A stretch of DNA of 7,210 bases from Planctomycetota bacterium (GCA_026417845.1 JAOACM010000227.1:1-7210); one strand, 5' to 3'; positions 1 to 5,714 are shown, counted from the stretch's first letter. The notes: generated by a model from the sequence alone, not told the origin. Numbers and translations: made by a program.

Positions 1-2005
1 GGAACGTCTCGAACTCTTCGGAGCGGTCGTCGAAGACGCAGTAATCGAACCAGTCCCGGTTGTCGAGCGGCATCCAGTCGAACCAGTTGCCGAACCGGTG
101 CGTCATCTGCCACATCCCCTTCCACGTAGTGGCGGCCTGAATGAAGACGAGCCTGTCAGGGTTGAGCGGATTCGGGTAGCAGACCTTCATGCCGATATCG
201 TCGCCTTCGTAACGGTCCGCGCCGGCGACGACCGACTTTCCTTCCATCCTTACCGGCAGGCGGCCCATGACCTGAGCGCATATGGAATTCGCGTGGGGAC
301 CGCCGAAGAGCACCAGATTTTTCGAGCGGATATCTCCGTCGGTGACTTCGCGGTCGTCTTTCGCCGGCGGCAGGCATACGAACCGCCGCAGCCACTGCCT
401 GCGCCAGCGTTCCGCCTCCTCGCGGATTATCCACCGCTCGAACGGGTCCTCCGCAGTCGTTCCGACCACGATCAGGAACGGGTCGCGGAACAGATCGTCG
501 CAGGGTCCTTCGAGGCCCTTCCGCTTGAGCGGCGGGAAGTCCGGCCGCGCCTCCTCCCCCCGCGCGATACTCCACGCCGGGGGCGTACCCGTCTTTTCGA
601 AGGCGGCCGACGGCGGCAGCGGGGGCGGGACGGTCAGCGCGGCACCGTCCACGGTCACGGTCAGCGGTCTGTCGGCCGGCGCGATCTTTCCGCCGGGGGA
701 CAGCGAAAAGCGCCTGACGTTATCCGTCCGCACTTCGATCCGTCCGGGCTCGACGCACGCCGCATCTATCTCCGCGAACTTCAGCCTCCGCTCGAACCTC
801 TCGATCCGCACCCAGTACGCCCCGTTCCACCGGTAGAATGCGGTCTTGTAACGCACGCGTTCCGGCCAGGGGTCTACGCGGAAATTGCGCATCCATCTGA
901 CGCGCTCCTCGATCGCAGCGCCCCAGCCGTGTCCGCCCTCGCCCTCCTGATACCTGACGTTGGCATAGCCGAGCCGGCGCAGGCGCCCGGCCATGCTGCG
1001 CGAATGACCGATGGGGTTTATCGCGTCCTCCCGGCCGTGTTCGCAGGTAACGTGGACGTTAAGGAGGTTCTCGGCGAAAGTGACCGGAGCGGTGTTCCAG
1101 CGCAGCCACCATCGGACCTCCGAGTAAGGAGATTCCACCTGCGGCCGGTCCTCGCGCCAGGCCTCGAGCCAGGCAGTGAAATCAGTGTTCCCGGCCACCG
1201 GGTAGGCGGCCGCGAAGCGGTCGGGGTAGCGGCACGCCAGGTTCCAGCTGCCCGTGCCGCCCATGGACCAGCCGGTGACGTACACGCGGGAGCGGTCCAC
1301 GCGCAGGTCGGCGGCCACGGCGTCCATGACCGCCAGCACGTCGTCCTCGGCTATCCACATGTAGTCGCAGCTTCCCCTGCCGTGCGGCGCGGCCACTATG
1401 AAGCCGGGCACTTCGGGGGCCGGATGGCCCTGGAACGGGCGGTACCAGTCGGTCCAGCCATGGTGATGCAGGAAGACAAGCAGAGGGTATTCGGAGGAGG
1501 CTTCGTACTTTTCCGGCAGCGAAAGCGAGAACGGCTGGCAGGAATCGTCGTTCGCGGCGTAGTAACCGCGTATCTGAACCCCGGGCTCGAACGGCACGGT
1601 TCCGCCGGCGAGGAGCTTCCCGGCGTCCGCGATCGCCCGCGAGGCTTCCGACGCATATCGCTCCCCCGCCCACGCCGCGTAGGCGAAGCGGCACAGGAGC
1701 GTCGCCGCGTCGCGCTGCGTCCGACCGGAAGAGGTCCTGACCAGATTCCCGATACGCGCCACCAGATCAGCGGGAACGGCTGCCGGCGCGGCATCGGAAG
1801 CCCCATCCTTCGCCGATCCGCCGGCGCGGTCTCCCGTTCCGCCCTCCCCGCGCCCGGAGGCCGATGTATCCCCCGCCGGGGCTTCCGGCGGCATATCCGC
1901 CGGCGCCCAGACCCTGTAGGAAACCGCCGCGACTATAACCACGGCGGCCGCGATAACCGCGGCGATCCTCAGCCGGTCTCCGCCCGCTACGCCAGCTCCG
2001 CCCAC
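1..2005 (-). CDS. Membrane-anchored alpha/beta hydrolase (prolyl oligopeptidase/esterase-like), C-terminus beyond left edge
   Basis: This is the real gene of the left third; it is open at base 1, so at least 668 residues are visible. The chosen start is a GTG at 2005-2003, preceded by a purine-rich GAGGAGAGG (2020-2012) eight bases upstream. Residues 14-28 are a hydrophobic segment after two Arg, so the N-terminus is probably a membrane anchor or signal, followed by an Ala/Pro/Gly linker. The catalytic domain spans roughly residues 150-375. It shows an oxyanion-type LHHHGW, the nucleophile elbow GWSMGG with Ser247, a candidate acid Asp327 in EHGREDAINP, and His359 in GGHGW. This order and spacing fit the S9/esterase D type of hydrolase. 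About 300 further residues follow, including GPCDDLFRDPF (500-510), a module I associate with large esterases of environmental bacteria. Substrate unknown; an extracytoplasmic ester- or peptide-bond hydrolase is inferred. Confidence 0.88.
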   Translation of the reverse strand, partial: MGGAGVAGGDRLRIAAVIAAAVVIVAAVSYRVWAPADMPPEAPAGDTSASGRGEGGTGDRAGGSAKDGASDAAPAAVPADLVARIGNLVRTSSGRTQRDAATLLCRFAYAAWAGERYASEASRAIADAGKLLAGGTVPFEPGVQIRGYYAANDDSCQPFSLSLPEKYEASSEYPLLVFLHHHGWTDWYRPFQGHPAPEVPGFIVAAPHGRGSCDYMWIAEDDVLAVMDAVAADLRVDRSRVYVTGWSMGGTGSWNLACRYPDRFAAAYPVAGNTDFTAWLEAWREDRPQVESPYSEVRWWLRWNTAPVTFAENLLNVHVTCEHGREDAINPIGHSRSMAGRLRRLGYANVRYQEGEGGHGWGAAIEERVRWMRNFRVDPWPERVRYKTAFYRWNGAYWVRIERFERRLKFAEIDAACVEPGRIEVRTDNVRRFSLSPGGKIAPADRPLTVTVDGAALTVPPPLPPSAAFEKTGTPPAWSIARGEEARPDFPPLKRKGLEGPCDDLFRDPFLIVVGTTAEDPFERWIIREEAERWRRQWLRRFVCLPPAKDDREVTDGDIRSKNLVLFGGPHANSICAQVMGRLPVRMEGKSVVAGADRYEGDDIGMKVCYPNPLNPDRLVFIQAATTWKGMWQMTHRFGNWFDWMPLDNRDWFDYCVFDDRSEEFETF

Positions 2006-2011
2006 GCCGTC

Positions 2012-2020
2012 CCTCTCCTC
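2012..2020 (-). promoter_or_regulatory. Ribosome binding site deciding the GTG start of the hydrolase
   Basis: GAGGAGAGG on the minus strand lies six to eight bases before the GTG at 2005. No ATG with a comparable signal lies upstream of the hydrophobic segment, so this site decides the start. The insertion element at 2028-2154 begins only eight bases further upstream. Confidence 0.65.
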
Positions 2021-2027
2021 TACCGGA

Positions 2028-2154
2028 GTAATTGTTTGCCGCGCTCGGGCGACGCTACTGCAGCGGCGTGCCCGAACGGTGTAACAACGGCGCTACTGCA
2101 AACGGGTCCGCTCTGCCCGCTGTATCTCCGCATATGGGCACGGCAAACAATTGC
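2028..2154 (+). mobile_element. Family-1 MITE-like element, copy A (GTAA ends, 8-bp target duplication)
   Basis: The left end GTAATTGTTTGCC (2028-2040) is matched by the inverted right end GGCAAACAATTGC (2142-2154), giving a 127-bp element. The flanking 8-mers are CTACCGGA (2020-2027) and CTGCCGGA (2155-2162), identical at 7 of 8 positions, which reads as a slightly eroded target-site duplication. The core around 2088-2120 (GGCGCTACTGCAAACGGGTC) is shared with the copy at 5342-5473. No reading frame of any size belongs to it. Ends starting with GTAA and 8-bp duplications are typical of the IS66 family, so mobilisation by an IS66-like transposase elsewhere is inferred. It occupies the position where the promoter of the minus-strand hydrolase would be expected. 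Confidence 0.8.
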
Positions 2155-2181
2155 CTGCCGGACGCCTTCCCCAAAAAGCCC

Positions 2182-2250
2182 GTCCGGAAACTCCAGCGGC
2201 GCCGAAGGCTTCCGCGACGTCCCGCCCGATAAGTCCGGAGGTTTTCGGAT
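2182..2250 (+). repeat. Family-2 inverted-end repeat, copy 1
   Basis: It starts with GTCCGGAAACTCC (2182-2194) and ends with an eroded inverse, GGAGGTTTTCGGAT (2237-2250). Over the first 67 bases it aligns without gaps to 3543-3609 at about 80 percent identity. No convincing target duplication was found. It lies 27 bases after the preceding element and about 90 bases before the next one, so three repeat families are stacked in this spacer. Confidence 0.65.
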
Positions 2251-2343
2251 AATCTGAGCGCGTCGCGTCGGCGATAAAACCACGGACAACTATATATGGG
2301 GCGCGAGGGTTCCCGCAACGGCCGCCGGCCGTCGCGACGGGGG

Positions 2344-2500
2344 GGGTGCATGGCAGTAAATGCGGATGCCGGCTGGATGATTCGAGACCCGCCGGAGGCA
2401 ATCCGCGGAGACACGGACGGGAAGCGATGGCGTGCCAGCCTTCCCCCTCGAAGCGCTTCTGGAAGCCCGTATCCGACTTTGCAGCTACGGCCATGCGCCC
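2344..2500 (+). mobile_element. Family-3 MITE, copy 1 (9-bp target duplication)
   Basis: The left end GGGTGCATGGCAGTAAATGC and the inverse of the right end, GGGCGCATGGCCGTAGCTGC, agree at 16 of 20 positions. The flanks carry the direct repeat GCGACGGGG at 2334-2342 and 2501-2509. One extra G separates the left copy from the element, probably a slip in the run of eight G at 2339-2346. It aligns to 3943-4097 at about 88-92 percent in the two outer thirds, with a diverged middle of about 25 bases. It encodes nothing recognisable, so it is non-autonomous. The transposase family is not known; 9-bp duplications occur in several IS families. Confidence 0.82.
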
Positions 2501-2527
2501 GCGACGGGGAGTTCGGGCGGGAACTGT

Positions 2528-2556
2528 TTGACCGTGGGCAACCGGGACAATAGAAT
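2528..2556 (+). promoter_or_regulatory. Sigma70-type promoter for the hydrogenase protease unit
   Basis: TTGACC (2528-2533) and TAGAAT (2551-2556) are separated by exactly 17 bases; each hexamer matches the consensus at five of six positions. Transcription would start near 2563 and give a leader of about 140 bases before the ATG at 2702. It lies just outside the family-3 element, so it belongs to the local sequence and not to the repeat. Confidence 0.6.
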
Positions 2557-2701
2557 CCGCGCGGGCGGTGCCGGCCGTACAGGTGTTCGGGGTTTTCCCG
2601 GCGCTGCAGCGTTATTCTGAATGCCGGTTTCCGTAGAGCGGCGCGCCGGAACGCCTGCCCGCCGCCGACGGCAAACGGGTTCGATGCGGAGGCGGCAGGC
2701 C

Positions 2702-3193
2702 ATGGCTTCCAAGCTGCTCGTAATAGGGGCCGGCAACATCCTTATGGGCGACGACGGCGTCGGAGTGCGGGTAGTGCAGAGGCTCAGGGAGTCGGGCATC
2801 GAGCGCGAAGTACCGGAAGCGGAACTCGTGGATGCGGGGACGTCGGCCCTGGATGTCCTGATGGACTGCGACGAGCCGGTCCGCCTGCTCGTGATAGACG
2901 CTGTGGCGGCCGGCAAACCTCCGGGAACGGTATACAGGTTCGACCGCGGGCAGATCGCCCATGCCATGCAGGGGGCTGGTTTCTCGCTGCACGACATCTC
3001 GCTGCTCGATTCGCTCAAGCTGGCCGAAATGGGCGGTGCGGAGATCGAGTCGGCGACATTCATAGGGGTGGAGCCGTTTGAGGTCAAGCCGTCGGATAAG
3101 CTCAGCCCGGGAATGGAGGCGCTGCTGCCGAAACTGACAGATATCGTCCGCGGGGAGATACTGGCCGCCGCCGGCAGGAAGGGAAGGAATTGA
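2702..3193 (+). CDS. Hydrogenase maturation protease (peptidase M52, HybD/HycI type)
   Basis: Proteases of this family clip the C-terminal tail of a [NiFe]-hydrogenase large subunit once nickel is in place; they act in the cytoplasm. The product is 163 residues, a normal length. The N-terminus reads LLVIGAGNILMGDDGVG, the family signature. The three expected metal-sensing ligands can be matched to E. coli HybD Glu16, Asp62 and His93 as Asp18, Asp66 (in VIDAV) and His97 (in SLHDISL). A conserved GVEPFEV follows at 122-128. The start was placed at the ATG at 2702 because GGAGG (2688-2692) lies nine bases upstream; an in-frame ATG at 2684 is possible. The stop overlaps the next start (TGATG). 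No hydrogenase structural or hyp gene is in the window, so the substrate is encoded elsewhere. It is not possible to say whether this is HyaD, HybD, HycI or another subtype. Confidence 0.93.
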   Translation: MASKLLVIGAGNILMGDDGVGVRVVQRLRESGIEREVPEAELVDAGTSALDVLMDCDEPVRLLVIDAVAAGKPPGTVYRFDRGQIAHAMQGAGFSLHDISLLDSLKLAEMGGAEIESATFIGVEPFEVKPSDKLSPGMEALLPKLTDIVRGEILAAAGRKGRN

Positions 3194-3402
3194 TGGGCGG
3201 CCCATGCCCGGAACACCCGGCATCCGCGCGCATCCGTTGCGCCAAGTATGGCAAGCTCCTGTGCGCCGAATGCGGGCGCTGTCCATCGCCGAAGATACAC
3301 TGCGACCACAGGGCATCGTGCCTCATCTGGGAGGCGGGCGGAGGGGAACAGAGGGGTCCGGCGACGGAGGCCGCCGGGAGGAAACGCGGGAACGTCCGGT
3401 AG
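3193..3402 (+). CDS. Small Cys/His-rich (B-box-like zinc-binding) protein coupled to the hydrogenase protease
   Basis: The ATG overlaps the stop of the upstream protease gene (TGATG), and AAGGAA sits just before it, so translation is probably coupled. The product has 69 residues. Residues 5-47 carry a ligand pattern: Cys5/His8, Cys16, Cys24/Cys27, Cys30, Cys37/His39 and Cys43, followed by a conserved-looking IWE. This resembles the short B-box-like proteins of the form CPxHP...CxxCGxxLC. The second half of the CxxC knuckle that starts at Cys16 is Tyr19 (codon TAT), not Cys. Residues 48-69 are Gly/Glu/Arg-rich and probably disordered. Because it is tied to an M52 protease it may help nickel or zinc handling or hold the hydrogenase precursor, but that is inference. 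Its function is unknown. Confidence 0.72.
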   Translation: MGGPCPEHPASARIRCAKYGKLLCAECGRCPSPKIHCDHRASCLIWEAGGGEQRGPATEAAGRKRGNVR

Positions 3403-3747
3403 TTTCGGCGCGCCGGCGTCGCGGCATACGATTCGAACCTCGCGCGGGACCGCGGAGGCTTCGGCCGCCAGCCGGAATGAATTACAGGCTTTGGACCGAC
3501 CGCCTCGCTCCGCGAAAGACGCCGCGCGGGAGTCAAGAGTCTGTCCGGAAACTCCAGTGGCGCCCAGGGCTTCCGCAGCGGGCCGCCGGATCCGACCGGA
3601 GGTTTGGGGCAGGCTGTAAGATCCCGTCCAGAAACTTCCCGCCGGACAGTGTGGATCGTTGCGCGTATAAGCTGAGCGCCGGAGGTTTCCGGACAGACTC
3701 CAGGGACGCGAATCCCGCCGGGGCCGGAATTCCCGATTGAGCGCCGG
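3403..3747. other. Non-coding spacer holding family-2 repeats
   Basis: No gene is supported here. Bases 3403-3536 show no signal I recognise and no clear terminator for the preceding unit. Bases 3537-3700 are the family-2 repeat pair. Open frames crossing the spacer on both strands are Arg/Pro/Gly-rich by-products of high GC. Confidence 0.55.
3537..3700 (+). repeat. Family-2 repeat pair inside a 164-bp perfect-ended inverted repeat
   Basis: The outer ends GAGTCTGTCCGGAAAC (3537-3552) and GTTTCCGGACAGACTC (3685-3700) are perfect inverses over 16 bases. Inside are two tandem units. The first (3543-3609) matches the copy at 2182-2248. The second (3626-3694) has similar ends, GTCCAGAAACTTCC and GGAGGTTTCCGGAC, but a different interior. 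No flanking duplication was found, so movement as one 164-bp element is not shown. The structure could fold into a long hairpin in DNA or RNA. Confidence 0.7.
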
Positions 3748-3753
3748 TATACT
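3748..3753 (+). promoter_or_regulatory. Possible -10 element upstream of the exported protein gene
   Basis: TATACT matches the -10 consensus at five of six positions, but no good -35 hexamer lies 16-18 bases upstream. If it is used, the leader to the ATG at 4108 would be about 350 bases and would contain the whole family-3 element. Weak call. Confidence 0.25.
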
Positions 3754-3942
3754 GGAGGATTGGCGCGCGTCACAAATGTAAGGACGTCGGGAAGGCCGAC
3801 GCAGGCGGCCCGATCCGGAGGAGACGGTCGGCCGGCACGCGGGTTCGCGTCGGGTCGCGCGACGGAGCAGCCAGGTGTAACGCGGTGGCCGTTACGGCCC
3901 GGAGGAAACAGGCCGTCCGCCGGCCGGCTGAAAAGGGGGCTG

Positions 3943-4097
3943 GGGTGCATGGCCGCAAATGCGGATGCCGGCCGGACGATTCGAGAGCCGCAGGAGGCGA
4001 TTCGCGGAAGACGGGCTGGAGGCGACGACAGGCCAGCCTTTCCCTCGAAGCGCTTCTGGAAGCTCGTATTCGACTCTGCGGCTACGGCCATGCGCCC
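3943..4097 (+). mobile_element. Family-3 MITE, copy 2 (perfect 9-bp target duplication)
   Basis: This 155-bp element has the left end GGGTGCATGGCCG (3943-3955) and the inverted right end CGGCCATGCGCCC (4085-4097), agreeing at 12 of 13 positions. It is flanked by AGGGGGCTG at 3934-3942 and again at 4098-4106, a perfect 9-bp target duplication. It has the same orientation as the copy at 2344-2500. Removing the element and one duplicate joins AAAAGGGGGCTGT directly to the ATG at 4108, which is a natural ribosome binding site and start. The insertion therefore landed on the binding site of the downstream gene and duplicated it. Confidence 0.92.
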
Positions 4098-4103
4098 AGG
4101 GGG
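4098..4103 (+). promoter_or_regulatory. Ribosome binding site made of the target duplication
   Basis: AGGGGG lies four bases before the ATG at 4108 and forms the start of the right-hand 9-bp duplication. It decides the start: in-frame starts further upstream (ATG at 4090, TTG at 3760) lie inside the element or before it. Confidence 0.65.
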
Positions 4104-4107
4104 CTGT

Positions 4108-5286
4108 ATGAACGTATCCGGATTCTCCATCCAGCAGGTCTGTGCCACGATCCCGCCGTCTGGATGGATCGTTCTTGCACCGCTCGTGGCGGCGGCCCTG
4201 GCCGCGGGGTCGCCATCGCCGCGGGGCCTTGCCGGGGAGGGATCAGGCTGCGCTGACTCGGCCGGCCTGACGGACGACGTCTCGTCCGATCTGCGGGCTG
4301 ACAAGGGCGATTTCGCGATACATTTCAACGAATTGGGGCGCGACCGCTTCCGGCTTAAGGGCGAACTGAACGGACGCCTGTTCGATTCCGGGGTCGAGGG
4401 TCTGACGCTCCGCTTCCAGATGGCCGGCCTGGATATATCCGGTACTCTCAACGAGAACGGGAATTTCCGGACCGGCGGCGAGATCGGGCCGCGCTTCAGA
4501 TTCTCCGTGCGTCCGGAGACCGGAGAGTTCCTGCTCAGCGTCTCCCGCGCCTTCGTGGCCGAGGAATTCAAGACCTACGGGGTCCTCCAGACCGATGTGG
4601 TAAAGCCCGGAATACCGGTTTCGGTCCCCATGACGCTTACCCTTGGCGGGACCGACATCGAATTCAGGACCGTATTCGCCTATACGGGGTCGCCGAAGTC
4701 CGGCATCGGCAAATACAGATGGGGCAAGCCTGTGGGAAAACACGGTTCCGGCCTTCTCCTGTTCAACAGGGCTATCGTCGAGGAAGACCGCGAACACCCC
4801 CAGCACCGGTTCAAGATACAGGGGTACCTCGCACGGCCGGATCAGCCCAGGATAGTACGGTCGGACTCCGGAAACTGGACGTTCTCCATAGGCTCCTTCA
4901 CGCAGACTATCCCGTGCACCGCCATGAACGCCAAGGGAAAAAGACACATCAGGTTCTCGGCGCCTAAGGACAGCTACGGCATCAAGAAGTTCAGCCTGGA
5001 TACTGAAAAGATGACGTTCTACCTTTCCACCCGCGGGATACTCGCCGACGGCGCGACCGGCCGTGGCACGGATTTTCCCCTGGTCGGCTCATCCCTGACC
5101 TCGACAACGTTTGCTTTCAGCGTATCGCTGGACCTGGACAACGGGGAGACCTTCAGCGCCTCGACGCAGGTTTATGTCAAACGGAAGAAGGTAGGCATGT
5201 ACATGTGGACCGGGCTTAAAAAGCCAAAGACCGGCGGCGGGGGGGGCAGCAAATTCAAGTGGCCCGTGCCTTACTATTTCCCATGA
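4108..5286 (+). CDS. Exported protein with two related beta-rich domains, function unknown
   Basis: The product has 392 residues. Residues 18-34 (SGWIVLAPLVAAALAAG) are hydrophobic and probably an export signal, though the n-region lacks Lys or Arg. Two domains follow and appear to be an internal duplication. Domain 1 (about 79-200) opens with DRFRLKGEL; domain 2 (about 233-362) opens with HRFKIQGYL. Each continues with a glycine-turn strand pair, a segment RFSVRPETGEFLLSVSRA or KFSLDTEKMTFYLSTRG, a short variable loop, and a closing strand pattern (VPMTLTLGGTDIEFRTVFAY against FAFSVSLDLDNGETFSASTQVY). The tail has five Gly (376-380) and an aromatic end, KWPVPYYFP. I recognise the repeat style from multi-domain surface proteins of environmental bacteria but cannot name a family. 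The start follows from the element removal argument at 3943-4097. No operon partner is seen. Confidence 0.85.
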   Translation: MNVSGFSIQQVCATIPPSGWIVLAPLVAAALAAGSPSPRGLAGEGSGCADSAGLTDDVSSDLRADKGDFAIHFNELGRDRFRLKGELNGRLFDSGVEGLTLRFQMAGLDISGTLNENGNFRTGGEIGPRFRFSVRPETGEFLLSVSRAFVAEEFKTYGVLQTDVVKPGIPVSVPMTLTLGGTDIEFRTVFAYTGSPKSGIGKYRWGKPVGKHGSGLLLFNRAIVEEDREHPQHRFKIQGYLARPDQPRIVRSDSGNWTFSIGSFTQTIPCTAMNAKGKRHIRFSAPKDSYGIKKFSLDTEKMTFYLSTRGILADGATGRGTDFPLVGSSLTSTTFAFSVSLDLDNGETFSASTQVYVKRKKVGMYMWTGLKKPKTGGGGGSKFKWPVPYYFP

Positions 5287-5290
5287 CGGC

Positions 5291-5311
5291 GGCGCGGAAA
5301 GATTTCGCGCC
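5291..5311 (+). terminator. Weak hairpin just after the exported protein gene
   Basis: GGCGCG (5291-5296) pairs with CGCGCC (5306-5311) around a nine-base A/T-rich loop, five bases after the stop codon. It is followed by CTTCGG and not by a T run, so it is at best a weak or factor-dependent terminator. Confidence 0.3.
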
Positions 5312-5316
5312 CTTCG

Positions 5317-5329
5317 GTAATTGTTTGCC
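5317..5329 (+). repeat. Solitary family-1 left end
   Basis: GTAATTGTTTGCC is repeated here 25 bases upstream of the left end of the complete element at 5342. A matching piece on the other side (GGGGACACTGG at 5490-5500, compared with GGGGACACGG at 5453-5462 in the complete copy) suggests that an older copy surrounds the newer one. Confidence 0.55.
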
Positions 5330-5341
5330 GCCCCATGTTTG

Positions 5342-5473
5342 GTAATTGTTTGCCGCGTTCAGGTGGTGGCCGATATTTGCAGTGGCGCGTTCGAACGGGC
5401 TGACAATGGCGCTACTACAAATGGGTCTGCCCTGTCCGCTGCAGCTCAACGTGGGGACACGGCAAGCAATTAC
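5342..5473 (+). mobile_element. Family-1 MITE-like element, copy B (GTAA ends, 8-bp duplication)
   Basis: GTAATTGTTTGCC (5342-5354) and GGCAAGCAATTAC (5461-5473) are inverted ends with one mismatch, giving a 132-bp element. The flanks are CATGTTTG (5334-5341) and CATGTGTG (5474-5481), matching at 7 of 8 positions. The core GGCGCTACTACAAATGGGTC (5408-5427) is shared with the copy at 2028-2154 in the same orientation. No coding capacity. As with copy A, the end sequence and duplication length point to the IS66 type. Confidence 0.82.
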
Positions 5474-5690
5474 CATGTGTGTTGGGCGCGGGGACACTGG
5501 GTATATGTGGTGGCGCTATTTTTTCTGTTCCGCTCAAGCACACTGCTGCAGGTAAAAGCCCCAGCCTGAGCCCGGTAAACGATCACGCCCTCCGGCGCGT
5601 AACAGCCGGGCAGGTGCGCGGTCATGCTGGAGGGGCGCCGCCGATCCGGGATACTGCGCCCCCTCCGGTTTCGAGAGAGGGCATGGCGGG

Positions 5691-5714
5691 GAGGCGGCAG
5701 ACGGTTGCCGCCTC
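5691..5714. terminator. Strong hairpin, possible terminator of the NfeD-like unit
   Basis: GAGGCGGCA (5691-5699) pairs perfectly with TGCCGCCTC (5706-5714) around a six-base loop; two more G-C pairs form outside after a one-base bulge. It lies about 67 bases after the stop of the minus-strand NfeD-like gene. Neither side has a clear T run, so the call rests on stem strength and position. Confidence 0.4.

Noticed and set aside
98..2257. Plus-strand open frame of 719 codons
   Set aside because: It lies antisense to the hydrolase, whose frame has a clear catalytic triad, signal and ribosome binding site. The plus frame is Arg/Pro-rich, has no recognisable motif and runs through an insertion element.
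2343..2500. Family-3 repeat as a short coding gene
   Set aside because: The frames on both strands are broken by length changes between the two copies, and substitutions show no codon pattern. The inverted ends and target duplications explain the conservation.
2676..2690. T-arm-like GGTTCGA
   Set aside because: No acceptor, D or anticodon arm can be built around it; it lies in the leader of the hydrogenase protease gene.
3943..3971. Small hairpin at the left end of family 3 as a conserved RNA motif
   Set aside because: The stem CCGC/GCGG in the copy at 3943 is CAGT/GCGG in the other, so pairing is lost and not compensated.
3760..4107. N-terminal extension of the exported protein from a TTG at 3760
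   Set aside because: The extension is translated repeat sequence, the TTG has no spaced binding site, and removal of the element restores a natural start at 4108.
3102..4571. Minus-strand open frame of 489 codons
   Set aside because: It is antisense to three plausible plus-strand genes and crosses two repeat families. Its recurring peptides (for example APLEFPD and SFQKRFEG) are translations of those repeats.
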